In this document: positions 1-5,439 of the stretch, piece after piece
How the letters are laid out: every line of letters begins with the position of its first letter
Numbering within the stretch: the first letter of the stretch is position 1
Assembly: GCA_028707745.1 (NCBI GenBank)
Contig: JAQWAJ010000151.1
Location: forward strand, 1 to 5,439
Reading direction: 5' to 3'
Source of the DNA: Bacteroidales bacterium
GTDB taxonomy: Bacteria; Bacteroidota; Bacteroidia; Bacteroidales; UBA12481
DNA length: 5,439 nucleotides
Made by a program: the position numbers and the translations under genes
Notes under the pieces: model-generated
Database searches by the model: none
Told to the model about the DNA's origin: nothing
The model's input: only the letters and a program-made list of their open reading frames with translations

Positions 1-1
1 G

Positions 2-1348
2 GATGAGGAATCCGTATATGATCTCCGACATTTGCTGTGGTGTTCTATCGACAATGACGATTCCCGTGACCTGGATCAGCTTTCGGTGGCAGAACCTGTT
101 TCAGATGGCTCCGTAAGGCTTTTGGTGGCCATTGCAGATGTGGATGCCTGTGTGCCGAAGGCGACAGCCATTGATGATCATGCAAAACAAAATACGACCT
201 CGGTGTATACGGCGGCTGAGGTTTTTCCGATCCTGCCCGAAAAACTGTCAACGGATCTGACTTCGTTGAATTATCGTTGCGACCGGCTCGCCCTGGTGGT
301 CGATATGGTTGTATCGGATGAGGGGGCTGTTTCCGGGTCGAATGTGTACAGGGCCATGGTCCGCAGCCAGGCTAAGCTGGATTATAACAGCATCGGGGCC
401 TGGATTGAAGGAGATGAACCTGTTCCGGATGAAGTCGGGCGGGTGGAGGGTTTGGTTCAAACGCTGCAGTTGCAGGACCAGATTGCTCAAAAGATGAGGC
501 ATCTCAGGCATGAGCGGGGTGCATTGGATTTTGAAACCATTGAATCGTTACCGGTTTTCGATGGGGATATGATTTATGAGTTGAGAGAAATCAAGCGAAA
601 CCGCGCCAGGGATATCATCGAAGAATTCATGATCAGCTCGAACGAGGTCACTGCCGGATATCTTTCGGAGAAAAAATTCCCGTCATTCCGGCGTATCGTC
701 AGGGAACCCAAGCGGTGGTCCCGGATTTGTACGATCGCTGAAGAGCATGGTTTTAGTTTACCTGAGGAGCCGGATTCCAAAGATTTACAGAATTTTATGG
801 CCTCTGAGAAGAAAAAAGATCCCGATGGTTTTCCGGATCTCTCGCTAAGCATTATCAAACTTCTGGGTCCGGGTGAGTATGCCATCGGATTTCCGGGCGA
901 AAGTTCGTCGGGGCATTTTGGTTTGGCCGTCCGGAATTACTCTCATTCCACTGCGCCTAACCGACGGTATCCCGATCTGATTACCCACCGGCTTTTGAAA
1001 GCTGCCATGGAAGGGGAGATCATGCCGTATGGCCGTGAAGAGCTCGAAGCGCTTGCCATGCACTGCACTCAAAAAGAAAATGATGCCAAAAAGGTTGAAC
1101 GTCAGATATCTAAATCTGCGGCAGCACTGGTTCTGGAATCACGGATCGGTGAGCAGTTTGATGCAATAGTAACCGGTGCGGCTGAAAAGGGTACGTGGGT
1201 GCGCATTATGCATCCGCATCTGGAGGGCAGGGTTGTTGAAGGCTACCGCGATCTCGATGTTGGGCAGCACATCAGGGTGGAGCTCGTTGCGACGGATGTG
1301 GAGAGGGGGTATATCGATTTCAAGCAGGTCCAGAATAGCCCGGAGTAG
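2..1348 (+). CDS. RNase II/R-family exoribonuclease (RNB domain + S1), 5'-truncated
   Basis: C-terminal 448 residues of an RNB-domain 3'-5' exoribonuclease, a cytoplasmic enzyme that processively releases nucleoside monophosphates from RNA. The frame is open to the window edge, so the true start lies outside; the internal TTG at 32 cannot be the start because it would cut into the RNB domain. Seen, in fragment numbering: the acidic metal cluster at 17-26 (IDNDDSRDLDQ), the helix ARDIIEEFMISSNE, and the RNA-binding arginine motif HSTAPNRRYPDL at 315-326. A C-terminal S1 RNA-binding domain spans about 380-445. The fourth acidic position of the cluster (D281 in E. coli RNase R) is Gln, giving DLDQ. 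This variant is known in a subgroup of RNB proteins, so the enzyme is closer to that subgroup than to classical rnb or rnr, and I assign no symbol. The cold-shock domains expected upstream are outside the window. The gene converges on the oxidoreductase gene. The family call is very secure; the exact subfamily is not. Confidence 0.95.
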   Translation, partial: DEESVYDLRHLLWCSIDNDDSRDLDQLSVAEPVSDGSVRLLVAIADVDACVPKATAIDDHAKQNTTSVYTAAEVFPILPEKLSTDLTSLNYRCDRLALVVDMVVSDEGAVSGSNVYRAMVRSQAKLDYNSIGAWIEGDEPVPDEVGRVEGLVQTLQLQDQIAQKMRHLRHERGALDFETIESLPVFDGDMIYELREIKRNRARDIIEEFMISSNEVTAGYLSEKKFPSFRRIVREPKRWSRICTIAEEHGFSLPEEPDSKDLQNFMASEKKKDPDGFPDLSLSIIKLLGPGEYAIGFPGESSSGHFGLAVRNYSHSTAPNRRYPDLITHRLLKAAMEGEIMPYGREELEALAMHCTQKENDAKKVERQISKSAAALVLESRIGEQFDAIVTGAAEKGTWVRIMHPHLEGRVVEGYRDLDVGQHIRVELVATDVERGYIDFKQVQNSPE

Positions 1349-1366
1349 CGTGACGAGGTCCCGACT
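1341..1366 (+). repeat. Outer imperfect inverted repeat, left arm (partner 1878-1903)
   Basis: These 26 bases match the reverse complement of 1878-1903 at 21 positions without gaps. The match includes CGGAGTA (1341-1347 against 1897-1903) in addition to the palindrome arm. The arm reaches into the end of the exoribonuclease gene and covers two bases of its TAG stop. The partner ends two bases short of the oxidoreductase stop codon. The whole convergent junction is therefore a nested imperfect palindrome. The seven-base CGGAGTA part alone could be coincidence. Confidence 0.45.
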
Positions 1367-1383
1367 TTCGTCGGGATGACAGG
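1352..1383 (+). repeat. Palindromic repeat, copy A
   Basis: A 32-base unit containing a 7-bp stem (TCCCGAC 1359-1365, GTCGGGA 1370-1376) closed by a TTTC loop, followed by TGACAGG. It matches copy B (1409-1440) at 31 of 32 bases and the inverted copy C (1828-1859) at 30 of 32. It begins three bases after the stop codon of the exoribonuclease gene. Transcribed, it would make a stable hairpin at the 3' end of that mRNA. There is no following T-run, so it is not a canonical intrinsic terminator, but it could still protect the 3' end. Confidence 0.9.
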
Positions 1384-1405
1384 AGCACTATTGTGGTTGG
1401 TAACA

Positions 1406-1458
1406 AGGGACGGGGTCCCGACTTTCGTCGGGATGACAGGTGCTTCGAGGGGAAAATA
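1406..1458 (+). repeat. Left 53-base inverted repeat of the GIY-YIG element (contains palindromic copy B)
   Basis: This segment is the reverse complement of 1810-1862 at 49 of 53 bases, without gaps. The mismatches are at 1413, 1415, 1425 and 1452. It consists of the 32-base palindromic unit B (1409-1440; stem 1416-1422 with 1427-1433, loop TTTC), a three-base outer extension, and an inner extension containing TGCTTCGAGG and an A-run. Copy A does not share this inner extension, so the paired repeats are longer than the dispersed palindrome itself. Similarity stops sharply on both sides. Confidence 0.92.
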
Positions 1459-1464
1459 ATGGAG

Positions 1465-1515
1465 ATTTTTCCATTTAGCATAATAGAATGCATCTATTAT
1501 CTAAAACGGAAAAAT
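1465..1515 (+). promoter_or_regulatory. Long hairpin covering the start codon of the GIY-YIG gene
   Basis: A 21-bp imperfect stem. Bases 1480-1487 pair with 1493-1500 (8 bp, loop ATGCA); 1474-1478 pair with 1501-1505 (5 bp, C1479 bulged); 1465-1472 pair with 1508-1515 (8 bp, beyond a small internal loop of A1473 against A1506-C1507). The last arm includes the purine tract GGAAAA before the gene and the first two bases of the ATG at 1514. In a transcript entering from upstream, ribosome access would be blocked. A transcript starting inside the left arm would lack the partner strand and be free. A competing hairpin (1458-1463 with 1470-1475) is possible. No clear promoter hexamer pair was found; CATAAT at 1479-1484 is the only -10-like string. 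The inner AT-rich 21-base palindrome (1480-1500) could instead be a protein-binding site. Confidence 0.6.
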
Positions 1516-1804
1516 GAAAGACTATTTGTTTTTTGTTTATGTAATGGCTACGGATAACAATCGTGTCATTTATGTTGGTGTTACTAATGATCTCAAACGC
1601 AGGGTTTTTGAGCATAGAAACGGAATCAACAAGGGATTTACCAGCCGGTATAATGTCAGCAAACTGGTTTACTATGAGACATTTCATTATATTAATGCTG
1701 CAATAGCTCGCGAAAAAAAATTAAAAGAATGGAGGCGTGTATGGAAGGATGATCTTATTAACAGGATTAATCCTCAATGGAACGACCTATCGACTACACT
1801 CTAA
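1514..1804 (+). CDS. Small GIY-YIG endonuclease-family protein
   Basis: A 96-residue protein that is essentially one GIY-YIG nuclease domain of the short stand-alone COG2827 (URI-domain) type. Seen: FVYVM near residue 8 (the GIY position), IYVG near 20 (the YIG position), the DLKRR segment near 27-31 carrying the catalytic Arg, AIAREKK near 65 with the metal-binding Glu, and a terminal NPQWNDL typical of the subfamily. All expected catalytic positions are present, so nothing suggests decay. No DNA-binding domain is attached. The family cuts one DNA strand through a single metal ion; the target of this subfamily is not established. The ATG at 1514 gives the expected N-terminus immediately before the GIY strand. 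Base composition (about 36% G+C) is well below that of the neighbours, consistent with foreign origin. It lies between 53-base inverted repeats, and its start is folded into a hairpin. The domain call is secure; a role acting on the flanking repeats is inference. Confidence 0.93.
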   Translation: MKDYLFFVYVMATDNNRVIYVGVTNDLKRRVFEHRNGINKGFTSRYNVSKLVYYETFHYINAAIAREKKLKEWRRVWKDDLINRINPQWNDLSTTL

Positions 1805-1809
1805 TCTAA

Positions 1810-1862
1810 TATTTTTCCCTCGAAGCACCTGTCATCCCGACGCAAGTCGGGATCTCGTCCCT
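1810..1862 (-). repeat. Right 53-base inverted repeat of the GIY-YIG element (contains palindromic copy C)
   Basis: Reverse complement of 1406-1458 at 49 of 53 positions. It starts five bases after the GIY-YIG stop codon. The palindromic core C occupies 1828-1859, with a perfect 8-bp stem (ATCCCGAC 1834-1841, GTCGGGAT 1846-1853) and a GCAA loop on the + strand. Core C differs from A at two of 32 bases and from B at three. No T-run follows the stem on either strand, so a standard terminator is not indicated, although the stem could stall or protect both convergent transcripts. Confidence 0.92.
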
Positions 1863-1877
1863 CAACTGTGAGCTATC

Positions 1878-1891
1878 AGTCGGGACCCCGT
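1878..1891 (-). repeat. Truncated palindromic repeat, half copy D
   Basis: Fourteen bases that are the exact reverse complement of 1410-1423 in copy B, and one base different from the same part of copy A. They represent one arm of the palindrome plus its outer flank. The second arm and loop are missing; the sequence diverges at 1877. D lies outside the right inverted repeat in the mirror position of copy A, which lies outside the left one. At 14 bases a chance match is unlikely so close to three better copies, but the truncation limits certainty. Confidence 0.65.
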
Positions 1892-1905
1892 ACCTTTACT
1901 CCGCG

Positions 1906-3159
1906 TCATCCCCTTGAACGCCCCAGCAGCTTCACATAGAACGAAATCTTCGTCAACTTCTTCCTTTCATCCAGATCATCGATCATCCGGATGAGCGATT
2001 GTTGCAGTTCGGGATTGGCCGTCACCTTGTTCATCACCCAGTTGAATAGTTTCGGGTAGTTGATGAGCCGTTGTATCCAGGTGGACAAGCGGAGCTCTTT
2101 CCAGAGCTTATTATAGACGAACTTGTCGTATTTTTTGTTGAAGTCAGAATCGAAACGATTGATTTCGAATGCTTTGCTGATGTGCTCGGAGGCAGCGAAA
2201 CCCGACCACATGGCATTGCCCACTCCTTCACCGGTGAACGGGTCGATCAGGCTGGCAGCATCGCCGGTCAGCAGTACCCGGTTGGCCGAGAGGGGAACCT
2301 TTCTGGATCCCAGAGGCAGACTCCAGGCCGAGACAGCAGATATAGGCCGTGCATCTTTGAAACGCTCTGCCAGGTGCGGATTCTCTATCAGCGCTTTTTC
2401 AGTGACCTGCTTCAGCGTTAGTTTACGTTTCTTTAATATATCGGTACGGATGCCTGCTCCCACATTTGCAGTGCCGTCGGGCAGGGGAAACACCCACAGG
2501 TAACCCGGCAGAAACTCTTTGAGGAAATAGAAATCGACAAAATTACCCTCATGCACACCGGTCACGTTTGCATAATACTGACGGATACCGGTGGCCTGAT
2601 GTTTATGCTCTTTTTTGTGAGGAACAACCGATCGCGCCAGCTTACTGCCGGCTCCGGTGGCAATCACACAGAAATCAGAAGTCCAAAGCTGATTGCCGGT
2701 ACTGGTCATGAAAACCTGATCACCGGAATGATCAATGTGATCTATGGTCACTCCAAGAATAACCTCGATCAGAGGATTTTCCTGAGCTGCCTCCATCAGT
2801 ACCTGATCAAAATCGATTCGGCGAATCAGATGCCCCGGAGGATCGTTAGGAAATTTTGCATTCCGGTAAGGAAGTGCGAAGGATTTCATGTTGGGGGCAA
2901 AGAACCGTACCCCGTACGATGGCAACTGTGCGGGCAGGGACTGAAGTTTGCCGAGCAACGCAGGATCGATGCGGCGAAGCATCGTGACCACCCAACCACT
3001 TAGCCCGTCGCCGCATATTTTGTCGCGGGGAAAAGTTTCCTTGTCAATGATGGTTGACCGGATCCCTTTTTTGGCAAGAAACAGTGCTGTTGACAGCCCG
3101 GCCGGACCGGCACCGACGATGGAAACTTCTGACCGCTGGCTGTTTAGTACTCCTTCCAT
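1906..3159 (-). CDS. Geranylgeranyl-reductase-family FAD-dependent oxidoreductase
   Basis: A 417-residue flavoprotein of the geranylgeranyl reductase (TIGR02032-like) branch of the p-hydroxybenzoate hydroxylase fold. Members typically reduce isoprenoid double bonds of lipids or quinones with NAD(P)H or another donor; the substrate here is unknown. Seen: an N-terminal dinucleotide-binding GAGPAG at 16-21 with an acidic residue (D39) ending the second strand; FPRDKICGDG at 43-52, the family's conserved Cys-Gly segment; IATGAGS at 166-172; GYLWVFPLPDG followed by NVGAG at 218-235; and the second FAD motif GDAASLIDPFTGEGVG at 298-313. Length is normal and there is no signal peptide; the C-terminal 80 residues are rich in basic and aromatic residues and may touch the membrane. 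The ATG at 3159 is fixed by an in-frame TAA two codons upstream. It overlaps the end of carB by 16 bases. Family call firm, substrate open. Confidence 0.92.
   Translation of the reverse strand: MEGVLNSQRSEVSIVGAGPAGLSTALFLAKKGIRSTIIDKETFPRDKICGDGLSGWVVTMLRRIDPALLGKLQSLPAQLPSYGVRFFAPNMKSFALPYRNAKFPNDPPGHLIRRIDFDQVLMEAAQENPLIEVILGVTIDHIDHSGDQVFMTSTGNQLWTSDFCVIATGAGSKLARSVVPHKKEHKHQATGIRQYYANVTGVHEGNFVDFYFLKEFLPGYLWVFPLPDGTANVGAGIRTDILKKRKLTLKQVTEKALIENPHLAERFKDARPISAVSAWSLPLGSRKVPLSANRVLLTGDAASLIDPFTGEGVGNAMWSGFAASEHISKAFEINRFDSDFNKKYDKFVYNKLWKELRLSTWIQRLINYPKLFNWVMNKVTANPELQQSLIRMIDDLDERKKLTKISFYVKLLGRSRG
3144..3159 (-). other. 16-base overlap of carB end with oxidoreductase start
   Basis: The carB stop codon (TAA read at 3146-3144) lies inside the first codons of the oxidoreductase gene, whose ATG is at 3159-3157, in a different frame. 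A GGAGG lies on the - strand at 3180-3176, about 16 bases before the ATG, which is further than usual for a Shine-Dalgarno sequence. Ribosomes finishing carB would reach the restart site, so translational coupling is likely. Confidence 0.7.
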
Positions 3160-5439
3160 GCTTTAATGGAAATATCCTCCATATCCAGCTTGCAGAAAGC
3201 GTTAATGAATGCAGTCGCCAGGCGGGCATTCGTGATCAGAGGTACATTAAAGTCGATGGCATTCCGGCGGATGGTGTAATCATTTTTCAACTCACCCTGC
3301 GAGAGGTTCTTGGGAATGTTGACAACCAGGTCGATCAACCCGCCACGGATATATTCGGTGACGTTTGGAACCTTTTTATCATCCGGCCAGTGCAGTACCG
3401 TTGCGGGAATTCCGTTTCCGCGAAGGAACTCTTCGGTTCCCGGAGTGGCAAATATCTGATATCCGTGATTATCAAGTAGATGACAGGTTTCAAGAAGATA
3501 AACCTTGTCCTTGATCGGTCCGGTTGACAGAAGGACACTCTTTTTCGGAATCGTATAGCCAACTGAAAGCATGGATTTCAGAATGGCATCATAAAAATCT
3601 TCCCCGATACAACCGACTTCACCGGTCGATGACATATCCACCCCCAGGATCGGATCGGCACGCTGCAGTCTCGAGAATGAGAACTGGGATGCTTTAACCC
3701 CGATATAATCCAGATCGAAAATTGATTTTTTTGGTTTTTCAACCTGAATGCCCAGCATTAATTTTGTAGCCAGCTCGATAAGGTTGGTTTTCAGAACTTT
3801 AGATACGAATGGCAGCGAACGTGAGGCCCTCAGGTTACATTCAATTACCTTGATGTCATTGTCCTTAGCCAGGAACTGAATGTTGAATGGCCCGGTAATA
3901 TTGAGCTCTTTGGCAATCTGTTTGGTGATTTTCTTGATTCTTCTGACGGTTTCGAAATAGAGTTTCTGTGGAGGAAATACCATGGTGGCATCTCCGGAGT
4001 GAACACCGGCAAATTCGACGTGTTCACTGATAGCATAGGCGAAGAGTTCGCCTTTGCTCGCTACTGCATCGATCTCGATTTCCTTGGCCTGCTCGATGAA
4101 ATCGGTGACTACAACAGGGTGCTGTTTGGATACCCTGACGGCCAGTTTCAGGTAATTATCGAGCTCTTCTTTGTTGGAAACCACGTTCATGGCAGCACCC
4201 GACAAAACGTATGAAGGCCTGATGAGAACCGGGAATCCGATACGATCCGTGAAATTATGGATATCCTCGATACTGGTTAGTTCCTGCCATTCGGGCTGGT
4301 CGATTTCCAGAGTATCCATCATCATCGAAAACTTGTGGCGGTCTTCGGCCCGGTCGATCGACACGGGTGAAGTTCCGATGATCGGCACCGATTGTTCGTG
4401 CAACCGGAGAGCCAGGTTGTTCGGTATCTGGCCGCCCATCGAAACCACTACGCCGAGCGGTTGTTCAAGATCCAGAATATCCATGACCCTTTCAAACGAT
4501 AACTCATCGAAATAGAGTCTGTCACTCATATCATAATCCGTCGATACTGTTTCGGGATTGTAATTGATCATGATTCCCCGGTATCCTTGCTTTCTGATGG
4601 TCTGAAGTCCGTTTACGCTGCACCAGTCGAACTCAACCGAACTCCCGATGCGGTAAGCTCCGGATCCAAGGACAATGACCGATTCTTTATCGTGCTGAAA
4701 CACAACATCGTGTGCTACAGCAGAATAGGTCAGGTATAGATAATTCGTTTGGGCGGGATATTCAGCTGCCAGGGTATCAATCTGACGGACAAAAGGAACG
4801 ATGCCTGCCTCTTTTCTGAACTTTCTGACTTTCAGCATATCTTCCTCGATCCGTTCCGATGGGCTTTCCAGTATGAGCCGGGTGATCTGGAAGTCGGAGA
4901 AACCTCTGACTTTTGCTTCACGGATCAGGCTGATTTCGGTTGTTTCCAGAGAGTCTCCAGCTTCGAGCATGGATTTCAACCGAATGATATTTTGCAATTT
5001 ATCGAGGAACCACTTGTCGATACCGGTCAGTTCATGGATTTTTTCAACGCTCATGCCGCTTTCGAGGGCCTGGGCAATAACAAAAATTCGAACGTCGGTT
5101 GGTGTTTGGAGCTCTTTTTTCAGATTGGCAAACTGCAGATCATGGTTGCCGACGAAGCCGTGCATACCCTGACCGATCATCCGGAGGCCTTTCTGGATTG
5201 CTTCTTCAAAGTTCCGGCCGATAGCCATCACTTCGCCGACACTTTTCATGCTCGATCCGATCTCATGTGATACATCGGCAAATTTATCGAGATCCCAGCG
5301 CGGGATTTTCACAACGATATAATCGAGAGCCGGCTCAAAACAAGCTGTTGTGGTAAGGGTAACACTGTTTTTCAATTCATGAAGTCCGTATCCGAGTCCC
5401 AGTTTGGCAGCCACAAAAGCCAGAGGATATCCCGTGGCC
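3144..5439 (-). CDS. carB: Carbamoyl-phosphate synthase large subunit, N-terminal third missing
   Basis: 764 residues of the ATP-grasp subunit that makes carbamoyl phosphate from bicarbonate, ammonia and two ATP for pyrimidine and arginine synthesis. The frame is open to the window edge; the first readable residues ATGYPLAFVAAKLGLG align with E. coli CarB near residue 314, just after the first-half metal-binding motif. The GTG at 5414 is internal and is not the start. In fragment numbering: the end of the carboxyphosphate half with SVGEVMAIGR near 65-74; the oligomerisation region about 90-245; the second ATP-grasp half from VIVLGSGAYRIGSS (254 on), with NPETVSTD, RPSYVLSG, EHVEFAGVHSGD, and metal ligands Q521, E533 and N535; and an MGS-like allosteric domain about 632-750. 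Length to the stop matches the E. coli remainder (764 against about 760). Several second-half motifs (GSSVEFDW, GGQIPNNLA, ECNLRASRS) resemble the eukaryotic CPS1/CAD type more than E. coli. The partner carA is not in the window. Confidence 0.97.
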   Translation of the reverse strand, partial: ATGYPLAFVAAKLGLGYGLHELKNSVTLTTTACFEPALDYIVVKIPRWDLDKFADVSHEIGSSMKSVGEVMAIGRNFEEAIQKGLRMIGQGMHGFVGNHDLQFANLKKELQTPTDVRIFVIAQALESGMSVEKIHELTGIDKWFLDKLQNIIRLKSMLEAGDSLETTEISLIREAKVRGFSDFQITRLILESPSERIEEDMLKVRKFRKEAGIVPFVRQIDTLAAEYPAQTNYLYLTYSAVAHDVVFQHDKESVIVLGSGAYRIGSSVEFDWCSVNGLQTIRKQGYRGIMINYNPETVSTDYDMSDRLYFDELSFERVMDILDLEQPLGVVVSMGGQIPNNLALRLHEQSVPIIGTSPVSIDRAEDRHKFSMMMDTLEIDQPEWQELTSIEDIHNFTDRIGFPVLIRPSYVLSGAAMNVVSNKEELDNYLKLAVRVSKQHPVVVTDFIEQAKEIEIDAVASKGELFAYAISEHVEFAGVHSGDATMVFPPQKLYFETVRRIKKITKQIAKELNITGPFNIQFLAKDNDIKVIECNLRASRSLPFVSKVLKTNLIELATKLMLGIQVEKPKKSIFDLDYIGVKASQFSFSRLQRADPILGVDMSSTGEVGCIGEDFYDAILKSMLSVGYTIPKKSVLLSTGPIKDKVYLLETCHLLDNHGYQIFATPGTEEFLRGNGIPATVLHWPDDKKVPNVTEYIRGGLIDLVVNIPKNLSQGELKNDYTIRRNAIDFNVPLITNARLATAFINAFCKLDMEDISIKAWKEY

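Larger units (their letters stand above)
1406..1862 (+). mobile_element. Putative minimal mobile element: GIY-YIG nuclease gene between inverted repeats
   Basis: This is a 457-base unit: 53-base inverted repeats enclose a 351-base interior, and 291 of those bases are one GIY-YIG open reading frame. Seen directly: the repeats, the single gene, its low G+C (104 of 291, about 36%) against 52-55% in two 60-base blocks of the neighbouring exoribonuclease gene, and the position between convergent genes, a usual safe site for insertions. Inferred: that the whole unit arrived together and may be or have been mobile. I found no convincing target-site duplication. Extra palindrome copies lie outside both ends (1352-1383 and 1878-1891), so the outer boundary could be wider. 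An alternative is a resident nuclease gene around which a dispersed palindrome family has accumulated. Confidence 0.5.

Noticed and set aside
32..1348. TTG at 32 as the start of the exoribonuclease gene
   Set aside because: The frame is open to the window edge and the TTG would remove the whole N-terminal region of a two-to-three-domain enzyme; the catalytic cluster begins only six codons later.
1352..1383. Rho-independent terminator at copy A (and likewise B and C)
   Set aside because: The stems are stable, but no T-run follows them on either strand; they fit a dispersed palindrome better than a canonical terminator.
1475..1687. A 70-codon open frame on the - strand opposite the GIY-YIG gene
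   Set aside because: No recognisable domain; it lies within and antisense to a well-supported domain, and looks like a shadow of the AT-rich gene.
1352..1859. CRISPR array
   Set aside because: Only three near-complete copies with unequal spacing, one of them inverted, palindromic, and with a gene between copies.
1348..1906. Target-site duplication flanking the repeat cluster
   Set aside because: Only a four-base GCGT direct match at the two edges, which is not distinguishable from chance.
2123..2503. 126-codon + strand open frame opposite the oxidoreductase gene, and similar frames opposite carB
   Set aside because: They lie antisense to strongly conserved coding sequence and show no domain motif.
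3144..5414. GTG at 5414 as the start of carB
   Set aside because: Codons upstream to the window edge read ATGYPLAF, continuing the CarB alignment, so the GTG is an internal valine.

Overview
The window looks like an ordinary stretch of bacterial chromosome carrying two sets of housekeeping-type genes that converge on one another. A small nuclease gene bracketed by inverted palindromic repeats sits in the gap where they meet. The hosting genes are about 50% G+C by spot count, start sites show little Shine-Dalgarno sequence, and the flavoprotein and the carbamoyl-phosphate synthase are of a kind I associate with Bacteroidota or relatives of the FCB group. That assignment is an inference from protein style, not from a marker gene.

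Layout. (1) Positions 2-1348, + strand: the C-terminal part of an RNase II/R-family 3'-5' exoribonuclease, cut off on the left. (2) Positions 1349-1905: the convergent intergenic region. It holds three copies and one half copy of a roughly 32-base palindromic repeat. Two of these lie within a 53-base inverted repeat (49/53 matching) that encloses a 96-residue GIY-YIG endonuclease gene (1514-1804, about 36% G+C). A long hairpin (1465-1515) covers the region just upstream of that gene and its start codon. (3) Positions 1906-3159, - strand: a geranylgeranyl-reductase-family FAD oxidoreductase. (4) Positions 3144-5439, - strand: carbamoyl-phosphate synthase large subunit (carB), missing its N-terminal third. 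It overlaps the start of the oxidoreductase gene by 16 bases, so the two are probably co-transcribed and translationally coupled.

How the parts relate. The exoribonuclease and the carB-oxidoreductase pair have no evident functional connection; they simply face each other. The centre is the notable part. A GIY-YIG nuclease nested in inverted palindromes, with its own start codon buried in a hairpin, has the architecture of a minimal mobile or domesticated element. It is comparable in layout to REP palindromes with their RAYT nucleases, but with an unrelated nuclease fold. Whether it moves, or whether the nuclease recognises the palindromes, cannot be decided from one copy.

There is no gene-free stretch longer than 300 bases. 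No tRNA, rRNA, CRISPR array, riboswitch or canonical U-tract terminator was seen.
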